Of a stretch of 8,999 nt of DNA, positions 1 to 6,947 are shown one piece after another. The number at the start of each line of letters is the position of its first letter. Within the stretch, counting starts at the first letter, position 1. Both the position numbers and the translations under genes were made by a program. The notes beneath the pieces were generated by a model. The model saw only the letters and a list, made by a program, of their open reading frames with translations, was not told the origin of the DNA and did not search any database. The stretch lies in the NCBI GenBank assembly GCA_023259685.1, contig JALRGP010000037.1, positions 1-8,999 of the forward strand. Reading direction: 5' to 3'. The DNA is from Alphaproteobacteria bacterium (GTDB lineage: Bacteria > Pseudomonadota > Alphaproteobacteria > JALRGP01).

Positions 1-195
1 ATCAAAGGTCAAAGTAGTCGAAAATTACTCATGGAGTTCGATTTGTTAAAAAAGAGATATTGGGGACAACATTTGTGGGCTAGGGGATACTTTGTTGTGA
101 GTGTTGGTCACGTTCATGCTGAAGAAGTTCAAAAATATATCGAACAACAGGAAGAGCATCATAAAAAAGATGATTTTAAAATTTCAGAGTTTTAA
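1..195 (+). CDS. tnpA: IS200/IS605-family transposase TnpA (Y1 HUH type), 3' end only
   Basis: The reading frame is open from the first base and ends at TAA 193-195, giving the last 64 residues of an IS200-like TnpA. The segments 'SSRKLL', 'KKRYWGQHLWARGYFVVS' and 'VQKYIEQQ' are characteristic of this short (about 130-150 aa) Y1 transposase. The Tyr of 'YIEQQ' corresponds to the nucleophile that attacks single-stranded DNA at the element ends. The HUH metal-binding motif lies upstream of the window, so completeness cannot be judged. The visible part has no frameshift or stop and ends in a normal acidic/lysine tail (EEHHKKDDFKISEF), so the gene may be intact. Family identity is very likely; whether the element is active is unknown. 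Confidence 0.93.
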   Translation: MKGQSSRKLLMEFDLLKKRYWGQHLWARGYFVVSVGHVHAEEVQKYIEQQEEHHKKDDFKISEF

Positions 196-208
196 AGCGT
201 TTACCAAA

Positions 209-228
209 CTATCGGCTTTAGCTGATAG
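209..228 (+). repeat. Right-end hairpin of the IS200-like element
   Basis: CTATCGGC (209-216), loop TTTA, then GCTGATAG (221-228) form an 8-bp stem with one G-T pair. It lies 13 nt after the tnpA stop. IS200/IS605 transposases recognise such subterminal hairpins in single-stranded DNA. The position and tetraloop form fit that role; binding itself is inferred. It could also act as a weak transcription stop, but no T-run follows. Confidence 0.6.
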
Positions 229-1253
229 CAGTTGATATTAATAAAAACAATCGTCAAGATCCTGTTAATGGTGCTCACGGTGGAGTGGTGCGTGCGAATA
301 CCCAAAGCACACAGCTTCACTTGAGCAATCAGATGTTTCCACACGATCCCAATCAAATAGAAATGATTCATACATCATCAGCAAACGTCAGTGATGGTGA
401 GGGCATTCATATTCAAAACGTGTTTGGACTGGAAACTCAAGATGCAGTAGCTGTTGATCTTATCAACTTATTAAAAAGACCAAGCAATGATTTACAAAAC
501 GTTGAAACGACAGTAGAACAGCTGAAAACTTGATTAAGTAATGGTAAGAACCTATCTATTGAGCTTCGTTGCAATGTTTTGCGTGTACTTGTGAATTACA
601 AAAAAAGCTAATACACAAAAGCTCTACATGACCTTTTAAATAGTGAAAATCTATCATGTGACTCCCGTACTTTAGGATGGATTGCTTTGATTAACGCTAC
701 TCATGATCAAACAAATGTTGGAGCGTTGATTGATTTATTGATGACAGAAGGGCATACAATTAACCGTTCTTTAAAGGTCCAAGGATGGATAGCTATATTC
801 AACTGTAAGCTTCAAAAAAATGATCAAGGGAAAGATTCTCCACAAGATATCAATGCTAGAAAAGAACATATTATATCAGCCTATGCTCTATGGTCAAAAT
901 ATCCTTTGTTGCAAGCATGTTTATTAAAAGCAATATATTGTCATTATTGGATTTATAAGTATGGATTACGTGTGGATGGTAGAGACATGTCAATGGAAGA
1001 TTTTCAAATAGAAATAATGGAAGGACTATCGGAATGAGTTAAACATCATAAAGTTAAATGTAATGAAGAGATAATGGAATTTTTTCATAAAAATTATCAA
1101 TATTTTAAGTCTAAAGAGACAACAAATTCAAGAAAAAGAGAGGGCAAAGCGAAAGATAAAGGTTTAGTACTTTTCGAATCTGGGCACGATAAAAGACACA
1201 AACAAACTCAAAGTAGCGACAAAGAAGAAGGAGAAATTACAGATACAGATTAG
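222..1253 (+). pseudogene. Decayed gene for an alpha-helical repeat protein (function unknown)
   Basis: One frame runs from just after the IS hairpin (TAG at 219-221) to a TAG at 1251-1253. It is broken only by TGA 531-533, TAA 609-611 and TGA 1035-1037. The pieces read as one protein: stretches between stops keep the same composition, and a repeat pattern crosses them. Three units end in 'VLRVLVN', 'GWIALIN' and 'GWIAIFN', with the Asn codons at 594, 693 and 801 (spacing 33 and 36 codons). Two of them also share an 'AL.DLL' start (codons 621 and 723). That period suggests HEAT- or armadillo-like helices. The last 70 codons are rich in Lys, Arg and Glu. The N-terminus is missing or cut by the IS, since no good start exists. 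I do not recognise the family. The reading as one dead gene is an inference; separate short genes at 285-533 and 687-1037 are less likely. Confidence 0.6.
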
Positions 1254-1264
1254 GGCGTTTTTTT

Positions 1265-1303
1265 AAAAAACAAGGCTCTTACCTGCCCGTTTTGGGTAAG
1301 AGC
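1265..1303 (-). terminator. Rho-independent terminator of the xseB-xerC operon
   Basis: On the minus strand GCTCTTACC (1303-1295) pairs with GGTAAGAGC (1283-1275) in a perfect 9-bp stem with an 11-nt loop. CTTG and then six T (1270-1265) follow. It lies 40 nt beyond the xerC stop and is the first T-tracted hairpin after the operon. On the + strand the same stem lacks a T-run, so it is mainly a minus-strand terminator. Confidence 0.75.
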
Positions 1304-1304
1304 T

Positions 1305-1335
1305 AGATTATTGAGATCGTCAATCTCAATAATCT
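1305..1335. repeat. Perfect 13-bp inverted repeat between xerC and the terminator
   Basis: AGATTATTGAGAT (1305-1317) and its exact reverse complement (1323-1335) flank a 5-nt loop, CGTCA. On the + strand it is followed by GTGTTTCTTT, a poor T-tract, so it could stop transcription coming from the decayed gene. On the minus strand it sits between the xerC stop and the T-tracted terminator and could protect the mRNA 3' end. Its role is inferred; the structure is directly visible. Confidence 0.7.
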
Positions 1336-1343
1336 GTGTTTCT

Positions 1344-2228
1344 TTACACCCCCCGCCCCAAACGGGACCGGGGGTGAGCATGGTCATATTGTTGAATTAA
1401 ATGTTTTTTGTTCACCTTGGTATACACCTGGGTCGATGATAAACTTTGGTGCCCCAGTAATTCTTGGATTGCCCTTAAATCTCCGCCTGCTTCCAAAAGG
1501 TGTGTCGCACAGCTGTGGCGAAGGGCGTGGGGTGTTAAGGTTTTTGGTAGCATATTTAAAGACCTGTACTCTTGAATTGTTTTCCTTACCACCGAACCGT
1601 TCAGGCGTTTTCCTTTAACCCCGTAAAACAGAGGACTTTTATCGTGTTTTTCTTGGTGATAAGGGCACATAGACAGATATCCATCGATGGCGTCTTTGAT
1701 GGGCTGCGGCAAGGGGAGGCGTCGTTCTTTTCTACCCTTTCCCATGACAATAATCACATCTCCTTGGACGTCGCCACGGCAAATACTTAAAGTTTCTTCG
1801 ATACGAAGACCCAATCCATACATGATCATGACAATGCAATGATCACGTTTTCCAACCCATGGAATTGTACTGGTCTCATCAATATCTTTGACAAGGGCCA
1901 TGGCTTGGTCTTGGTTGAGTGGACGCGGCAGAGTTTTTTCAACCTTTGGAAAGCTCACATCCCAAAAAGGATGATTTTTTAAATTCAAAAATCGTGTAAA
2001 TTTTTTAAGACTACACAAATGGCGTTTCAAAGTTTTTTTACATGCTTTAGATTGAACAAACTTATGTAGATCATTCATTTTTAAGAATGAAAAAGCCTCG
2101 AGCGTATGAATGTTTAAAAATGAGCATAATAACCGCAGGTCGCTGTCATAAGAAACGATCGTCAGGTTTGCGTAATTTTTCATTCTTAAATCATTTAAAA
2201 AATCTTGGATACATTGGTAAATGGTCAT
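1344..2228 (-). CDS. xerC: Tyrosine recombinase XerC
   Basis: This 294-aa site-specific recombinase would act with XerD at dif to resolve chromosome dimers before division. The N-terminal SAM-like core-binding domain covers about residues 1-90 and the catalytic domain about 105-285. All six catalytic residues are present: R142 (GLGLRIEE), K164 (MGKGRKER), H234 and R237 (TPHALRHS), H260 (LLGHQ) and the nucleophile Y269 (VYTKV). The ending 'YDHAHPR' resembles alphaproteobacterial XerC, followed by an unusual 'SRLGRGV' coded by a GC-rich palindrome. I chose the ATG at 2228 because it overlaps the znuB stop as ATGA, giving translational coupling; an ATG at 2264 would add 12 residues without a ribosome site. 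It is the last gene of the operon. XerD is the alternative name, since the two are hard to separate from sequence alone. Confidence 0.88.
   Translation of the reverse strand: MTIYQCIQDFLNDLRMKNYANLTIVSYDSDLRLLCSFLNIHTLEAFSFLKMNDLHKFVQSKACKKTLKRHLCSLKKFTRFLNLKNHPFWDVSFPKVEKTLPRPLNQDQAMALVKDIDETSTIPWVGKRDHCIVMIMYGLGLRIEETLSICRGDVQGDVIIVMGKGRKERRLPLPQPIKDAIDGYLSMCPYHQEKHDKSPLFYGVKGKRLNGSVVRKTIQEYRSLNMLPKTLTPHALRHSCATHLLEAGGDLRAIQELLGHQSLSSTQVYTKVNKKHLIQQYDHAHPRSRLGRGV
1347..1376 (-). repeat. GC-rich 30-nt palindrome forming the last codons of xerC
   Basis: Read on the minus strand it is CACCCCC, GGT, CCC, GTTT, GGG, GCG, GGGGGTG. That is a 7-bp outer stem, a 3x3 internal loop, a 3-bp inner stem and a GTTT loop. 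It is almost all G and C in a strongly AT-rich surrounding. It encodes the final residues 'HPRSRLGRGV' of XerC and ends just before the TAA. No T-run follows, so it is not a standard terminator. A short palindromic repeat element fused to the gene end is possible; a second copy in the window was not seen. Confidence 0.55.
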
Positions 2229-2974
2229 GTTTTTTTTATTTTTAGTTTTGATAACACATAACAAACAAATGCCGTTGTCGATATGCTAATTCCTGAAGGC
2301 ACATCAAAAAACCATGCAGCCCACAGTCCTAGTATCATGATTACCGCCGTTACTAAAAAACTATACACCAGCATAGTCACAGGAGAATGAGAAAAATCAT
2401 ACGATACAGTTGGCGGCACCACCAAAATCATTGGAAGCAACAATGATCCCACACATGTCATACCGATTTGGCACGTTAAACCTAATATGATATAAAAAAT
2501 CCATTGATACACCTTGATATTGATGCCGTCAACTTTTGCCAAATCAGCGTCAAAGGTCCATAAAATAATTTGCCTGTAAAATTTTAAAAGCAGCCCTATT
2601 CCCATGACACATAAAACCATCACAATGGCAATATCTTGAGGGGTGATTAAAAAGATATCGCCAAATAAATAATTAACAAGGGGTGTGCTAAGAGGATGAA
2701 GCGATAAAATCAACATCGCAATCGCAAGAGCCCCATAACTCATAATCAAAATATGTTGAGCGTGATATTGAAATAAAAATGAATAACCAACCGTCATCAA
2801 TAATGACATGCACGGCGCCGGCAGATGGTACATATCACCAACGACACTTCCTAACATAACACCATGCGACAAAGCGTCAACGGCATAACTTTTTTGATGC
2901 CATACAATAAAACATCCACAAAGACTCAATAGTAAACTTAAGGGTAAAATTCCCCATACAACATAATCAAACAT
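2225..2974 (-). CDS. znuB: ABC transporter permease, zinc type (ZnuB-like)
   Basis: This is a 249-aa polytopic inner-membrane protein of the ABC-3 (ZnuB/TroC) permease family, which moves Zn or Mn delivered by a periplasmic binding protein. Family marks are 'SYAVDALSHGVMLG' (29-42, matching SYFGDTLAHASLLG of E. coli), 'NYLFGDIFLITPQD' (101-114), 'DADLAKVDGI' (142-151), 'GSLLLPMILVVPP' (176-188) and 'DVPSGISI' (224-231). The frame stays open upstream to 3151, deep inside murD, but the family N-terminus aligns with the ATG at 2974, which overlaps the murD end by 8 nt. An ATG at 3001 would add nine residues and is the main alternative. Neither has a clear ribosome site. The partner genes znuA and znuC are not in the window. 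Metal specificity is inferred. Confidence 0.85.
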   Translation of the reverse strand: MFDYVVWGILPLSLLLSLCGCFIVWHQKSYAVDALSHGVMLGSVVGDMYHLPAPCMSLLMTVGYSFLFQYHAQHILIMSYGALAIAMLILSLHPLSTPLVNYLFGDIFLITPQDIAIVMVLCVMGIGLLLKFYRQIILWTFDADLAKVDGINIKVYQWIFYIILGLTCQIGMTCVGSLLLPMILVVPPTVSYDFSHSPVTMLVYSFLVTAVIMILGLWAAWFFDVPSGISISTTAFVCYVLSKLKIKKT

Positions 2975-4211
2975 AGGTTGAAACCAAGCATTTAAAAACA
3001 TCGCCGCGGTGTTCAAAATTTTTAAATTGGTCAAAGCTGGCGCAAGCAGGAGACAGTAAAATACAGCATGGCGAATTTTTAGATTGCTTTGCATCCAAAA
3101 AAGCAGCCTGGGTTGCTTCTTCCATGGTTTTAAAAACGTGATGAGGGTCATCTTTTAATTGACCGGATAATATGGCAGCGTCTTGTCCAAATACATACGC
3201 GCATTGAACGAAAGACGGTAACGGTAAACATGGCTTGATCCCTGTGTCTTTTGATATTCCTCCAATAATCCAAAAAATTTTATACGTTGAAAAGCTGTTC
3301 AATGCAATCGTAGCCGACTCTCCATTGGTAGCCTTTGAATCATTGATAACAATCATGTCATCATTTTGATAAACAATCTCTTGGCGGTGAGAAAGGCCTT
3401 TATAGGTTGCAAGTTTTTGAATGAGGGTTTGAACATCACCATTAGAATGGATTAAATAAGCCATGGCAGCAGCGGCAATGTTTTCCCGTTGATGACGCGC
3501 TGTTCCAAGGGTGCACGTATATGCGTAAGACTGACCCTGATATATAAGGCTATCCTCTAAGACACATATGTCTGCGCTGTGATTGTGGGTGGATACGGTC
3601 ATCGCATTTGGATAACGGTTTTTAAGACTGACGCCGATATCATGGTCAATGACAACAATGCGATGTCTTGCGTCATAAAATATTTTTTCTTTGGCGCTTT
3701 GATAGGCTTCGATAGTTTTATGTTTGTCTAAATGATCCGGCGTCAGGTTTAAAAAAATGGCAATATCTAAGTTAAGTATTTGGGACAAATGCAACTGAAA
3801 GGAAGATAACTCTAATACATAAGTGTGAGACGGTGCCATCGTTAAACAAGGAATACCAATATTTCCCCCCATGGAAGAGCCATCAATCAAATGATGAATG
3901 AGGGAAGTTGTGGTGGATTTTCCATTTGTTCCAGTGATCCCAATTGTGACAGATTGTTGTTTTTTGTAATCAAAAAATAAATCAATATCCGTTATGATGG
4001 GAACGAATCTGCGACGTCCTTTCTCCAAAATTGGATGATTAAAGGGAAGCCCTGGGCTTGCAATGACCGTTGACACATACGACCAATCGACCTGCGGTGA
4101 AAGTTTGTCATCAAAAACGGTGTAAGAGTCTTTTGTATTGTTAAAAAATTCTACAACCGACTCACCAGTTTTGCCGAGTCCTGCAATTAAATAATGATTA
4201 TGCTTTTTCAT
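2967..4211 (-). CDS. murD: UDP-N-acetylmuramoylalanine--D-glutamate ligase MurD
   Basis: MurD is a cytoplasmic enzyme that adds D-glutamate to UDP-MurNAc-L-Ala using ATP. Domain order fits: an N-terminal nucleotide-sugar fold with 'GLGKTGES' (11-18), the ATPase domain with P-loop 'GTNGKST' (94-100), 'ELSSFQL' (134-140), 'LNLTPDHLDKH' (154-164) and 'SAKEKIF' (172-178, with the Lys that is carbamylated in the family). The C-terminal domain has 'GLSHRQE', 'NDSKATN' (290-296), 'GGISKDTG' and 'LSPACASFDQFKNFEHRGD' (386-404). At 414 aa it is slightly shorter than usual (about 440) but has every key motif, so it should be active. The ATG at 4211 is chosen because it begins 'MKKHNHYLIAGLGKTG'; the frame also reaches a TTG at 4235. 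It overlaps the MFS gene by 14 nt. It is not next to murE, mraY or ftsW, which is unusual. Confidence 0.95.
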   Translation of the reverse strand: MKKHNHYLIAGLGKTGESVVEFFNNTKDSYTVFDDKLSPQVDWSYVSTVIASPGLPFNHPILEKGRRRFVPIITDIDLFFDYKKQQSVTIGITGTNGKSTTTSLIHHLIDGSSMGGNIGIPCLTMAPSHTYVLELSSFQLHLSQILNLDIAIFLNLTPDHLDKHKTIEAYQSAKEKIFYDARHRIVVIDHDIGVSLKNRYPNAMTVSTHNHSADICVLEDSLIYQGQSYAYTCTLGTARHQRENIAAAAMAYLIHSNGDVQTLIQKLATYKGLSHRQEIVYQNDDMIVINDSKATNGESATIALNSFSTYKIFWIIGGISKDTGIKPCLPLPSFVQCAYVFGQDAAILSGQLKDDPHHVFKTMEEATQAAFLDAKQSKNSPCCILLSPACASFDQFKNFEHRGDVFKCLVSTYV

Positions 4212-5496
4212 GAGGATTATAGGGTTCTTTTGCAAACTTTAATAACATGCCACCAACAATCATCAGAACAATCATAATGATAAATGACAATTGAAAATCA
4301 TGACATGTGTACAGGCGAATGGAGCCGTGGGATGTTATTTCCATATCACCGCTCGATACACGGTCTAAGGCCCATCCGATGATGGGTGGAATAACCAAAG
4401 CACTTGCCATTACAAGAGAATTTGTAAACGCAACGGCGGTTGCGCTGGCTTCGGGCGGAGAGTGTTCTTTAACGGCGGTAAAATATAAAATTTGCCCTCC
4501 GCTGATAATACCCATCATCAGCAATATAAAGCAATTAACATAAAAATTTGTGATTGTTCCGTAAATAACCACCACAAGAAGACCCACGGTTAAAAAACAC
4601 GACCACGTCATCACCTTTAACCTAGAACGAAGATGCTCGGATATAAACGGTGCAATCATACTGCCAATACCCATGCCAACCAATACCATAATGCCAGCGT
4701 TGGCGGCCACTTGGTTATCAATATGAAATTTTTTCATTAAAAAAGGAATTCCCCACAGTTCCGCAAAAACGCACAAAGGTAAGTACATCATGCAGCCGTA
4801 TAATCCAATCAACCAATTGTCTTTTTTTCTGACAATCATTTTTAAATCTTTTAATATATGGAATGATGCGCTTGAACGATGTTGGTTTTTGATCAATACC
4901 AAAGAGATCATTCCAATGATCAACCCAGCAAAACTTAAAACATGTAGTGCATGAACCCAAGAAGTGTGATGTGCTAACATAGCAAAAGGTTTTCCACCAA
5001 AGGATCCCCCTAATGTTCCCATAAACATGGTGACACCTGAAATGATGGCAAACATAGACGGATTTTTAAAAAAACTGCCAATTTTGGCACAACTCATGTA
5101 GGCGCAAGCGGATCCCATTCCCATTAAAAAACGCCCTCCTTGGGCAACTATCATATCTGACGATGATGTAAATAATATACAACCAATAACACACAATAAA
5201 GAAGATAACCCAATCACTAATTTAGGCCCAATACGATCCACAATAAGTCCGCACGGTATTTGTAAAGGAACATAGGCTAAATAATAAAAAGATGACATGA
5301 CGCCAAGCATTGTGGACGATATCGTAAAATGAGACATTAAATCTTGGGTGATGACACTTGGGAATGCTCTTAAAATATACTCATAGAGATAAAACAACCA
5401 AGCAACAATCAGTGAGATCCACATTATATTCTTAATGTATTTCCTTGAAAAAGGGTACCATTTTTGATAAAAAAAATGAAAATTTATACTTATCAA
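4198..5496 (-). CDS. Major facilitator superfamily transporter
   Basis: This 432-aa inner-membrane protein has about 12 hydrophobic segments in two halves, split by the basic loop around 202-228. Segment 1 (24-42) runs into 'YEYILRAFPSVITQDLM' and segment 2 is followed by the MFS motif A-like 'GLIVDRIGPK' (83-92). The second half has 'WGIPFLM' (248-254), 'SPPEASATAVAFTNS' (346-360) and 'IPPIIGWALD' (369-378). This pattern is common in MFS carriers of intracellular bacteria such as Legionella and Coxiella, some of which import amino acids or other host metabolites. The substrate cannot be told here. The start is uncertain: a TTG at 5496 overlaps the previous stop as TTGA and has GAGG 9 nt before it; an ATG at 5424 would remove 24 residues and begin at segment 1. 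It overlaps murD by 14 nt. Confidence 0.85.
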   Translation of the reverse strand: MISINFHFFYQKWYPFSRKYIKNIMWISLIVAWLFYLYEYILRAFPSVITQDLMSHFTISSTMLGVMSSFYYLAYVPLQIPCGLIVDRIGPKLVIGLSSLLCVIGCILFTSSSDMIVAQGGRFLMGMGSACAYMSCAKIGSFFKNPSMFAIISGVTMFMGTLGGSFGGKPFAMLAHHTSWVHALHVLSFAGLIIGMISLVLIKNQHRSSASFHILKDLKMIVRKKDNWLIGLYGCMMYLPLCVFAELWGIPFLMKKFHIDNQVAANAGIMVLVGMGIGSMIAPFISEHLRSRLKVMTWSCFLTVGLLVVVIYGTITNFYVNCFILLMMGIISGGQILYFTAVKEHSPPEASATAVAFTNSLVMASALVIPPIIGWALDRVSSGDMEITSHGSIRLYTCHDFQLSFIIMIVLMIVGGMLLKFAKEPYNPHEKA

Positions 5497-6938
5497 AGAA
5501 ATTTCGCCTCATGATATATGTTGTTTCTACCTGCCATTATTTCAACTGCGGAATCAATCGCCGTTAACCCTGCTCCAATAATGACTGTTGTTTGTTCTAA
5601 ATGTAGTGGATTTTTTAAATGGAGCCCCATTAAATAATCGCTTGCGAAATGCACGTTTTTTAAAGATTCGTAGATTTTGGGCACATAAGGAGCCCCAGCC
5701 CCCGTTGCCAAAATAATTTTATCAGCCCCAAGATCTGAAAACACCTCTTCAATAGTAATTTCACTTCCCACGCGAACCCCAGATAACAAGGTAAAATGAG
5801 GACGTCTTTGCAACAAAGTACGAAGCACGTTAAGATATCCCTTGTTCCAACGTTTTGTAATGCCATAATCCATAATGCCACCAAAACCTGTGCCAATGTT
5901 ACTATTGACAAGAGCTGTGGCATCTTTGATTGCTAAATGCCATTCTTTTGGAAATTCTGATACAGCCATACCCTCGATCATGATCACCTCAAATCCACGT
6001 TGCAATAATTCATAAGACGATGCCATTCCCGAAGCTCCAGATCCAACCACCACAATACGGATGCCGTGATACGGTTCAGGTAAAAACATAGAAATATTTA
6101 AGGGATTCCAAAGGCTTAATGCATAATAGATTTCAAAGCCATACGCATATTGCATGACTTGATTGAAAATAGTGCTTTCTACGTAAGGTGTATCAACAGG
6201 TTCTTGTTTTTGAAAAATACATGAACGGACGCAATCATAACAAATGCGATGACCTGTGGCCGCAATCAATGGATTGTCAATCATGGCGGTTGCCAGTGCA
6301 CCGATAACATGTCCTTCACGATAAAGGTGATGCATTAAGGATATTTTTTGTCCCAAAGGACACCCTTCCTTTAACGGTGTCTCTGTTTTTAATCCTCTGG
6401 TGCATGAATCTTTATCTCGTTTATGACAAATTAAACAGTAATGACTGTGGGATAGCGCTTTGGATGGATCCAGATCATTTGGAAAAGCCTGATCTTCTTG
6501 ATGCTTTTTTGAATGAAACACAATAGAATGCGGAAAAAATTTTTTTCCTTTTCCAATTATTGCCCAAACAGCATAGGCTCCCAAAGATTCTTTGGAATAC
6601 TCTTGGTTGTCAAGAGCCTTGATAAATACATCCTCATCCATAAAGGGCAAAGGAGGATCATCTGATTCGTTCAAATTTTGACATTGGATCAAGGCATATC
6701 TTTGCACAAAATCCCTTTGGATATGAATTTTTTTGATCACCAAAGGATCAACCCAGAAAAGTGAATTTTTAAAAAAATCGTCTAAATAAGTCGCCAATTT
6801 TTCAATTAGCTCCTCATCAATGATATGATCACGCCGAGATTTTAGTAATTGATCTTTTAAAACACCCGGTATAAAGGCCAAAAATAGTTCATCTAGTTGA
6901 TGAACGTTGTCCTCACGACAAGGTGTTTTAAAAAACAC
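5493..6938 (-). CDS. FAD/NAD(P)-binding Fe-S oxidoreductase, GltD-like, C-terminally truncated
   Basis: This 481-aa frame starts at GTG 6938, 9 nt after murA. An N-terminal helical region (1-160) is followed by a cysteine-rich part: C168, C171, C179, C193, then C233, C236, C240 ('RICYDCVRSCIFQKQEPVD'). This resembles the Fe-S domain of glutamate synthase small subunits. Next come the FAD-binding Rossmann motif 'VVVGSGASG' (296-304), 'GFGGIMDYGITKRWNK' (351-366), 'ATGAGAP' (411-417) and a second nucleotide-binding motif 'IIGAGLTAIDSAVE' (453-466). The frame ends 15 residues later at 'HEAKFL'. From memory, full-length alphaproteobacterial relatives are about 1,100 aa and continue after a similar 'VEKFL', so roughly the C-terminal half, including most of the second Rossmann domain, is missing. 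Reaction and partner are unknown. It may be a recent pseudogene or a shortened but kept protein; the frame has no internal stop. Confidence 0.75.
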   Translation of the reverse strand: MFFKTPCREDNVHQLDELFLAFIPGVLKDQLLKSRRDHIIDEELIEKLATYLDDFFKNSLFWVDPLVIKKIHIQRDFVQRYALIQCQNLNESDDPPLPFMDEDVFIKALDNQEYSKESLGAYAVWAIIGKGKKFFPHSIVFHSKKHQEDQAFPNDLDPSKALSHSHYCLICHKRDKDSCTRGLKTETPLKEGCPLGQKISLMHHLYREGHVIGALATAMIDNPLIAATGHRICYDCVRSCIFQKQEPVDTPYVESTIFNQVMQYAYGFEIYYALSLWNPLNISMFLPEPYHGIRIVVVGSGASGMASSYELLQRGFEVIMIEGMAVSEFPKEWHLAIKDATALVNSNIGTGFGGIMDYGITKRWNKGYLNVLRTLLQRRPHFTLLSGVRVGSEITIEEVFSDLGADKIILATGAGAPYVPKIYESLKNVHFASDYLMGLHLKNPLHLEQTTVIIGAGLTAIDSAVEIMAGRNNIYHEAKFL

Positions 6939-6947
6939 GATAACTGT

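Larger units (their letters stand above)
1..228 (+). mobile_element. IS200/IS605-type insertion sequence, right part
   Basis: The span holds the 3' end of tnpA and the subterminal hairpin expected at the right end of this IS class. These elements have no terminal inverted repeats and make no target duplication, so the exact right edge cannot be read off. The given end is the foot of the hairpin. The true cleavage point should lie somewhat further right, for example near the TCAA at 254-257, but that is a guess. The left end and target site are outside the window. No tnpB is visible, so this looks like the single-gene IS200 type. Confidence 0.7.

Noticed and set aside
222..1253. Stop-codon recoding (TGA read as an amino acid) to explain the broken frame
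   Set aside because: One of the three internal stops is TAA, and TGA is used as a normal stop by znuB and the oxidoreductase in this window.
1436..1790. Two + strand open frames (1436-1618 and 1572-1790)
   Set aside because: They lie antisense inside xerC, which has all catalytic residues; their products resemble nothing.
2975..3151. Upstream extension of the znuB frame into murD (59 extra residues from 3151)
   Set aside because: The region is the coding 3' end of murD with its conserved 'SPACASFDQFKNFEHRGD', and the extra residues do not resemble a ZnuB N-terminus; the family start aligns with 2974.
4307..4960. Open frames at 4307-4543 (+) and 4718-4960 (-) inside the MFS gene
   Set aside because: Out-of-frame shadows of a well-supported membrane protein.
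5660..5923. Minus-strand open frame inside the oxidoreductase gene
   Set aside because: Same strand, different frame; the overlapping frame carries recognised family motifs while this one does not.
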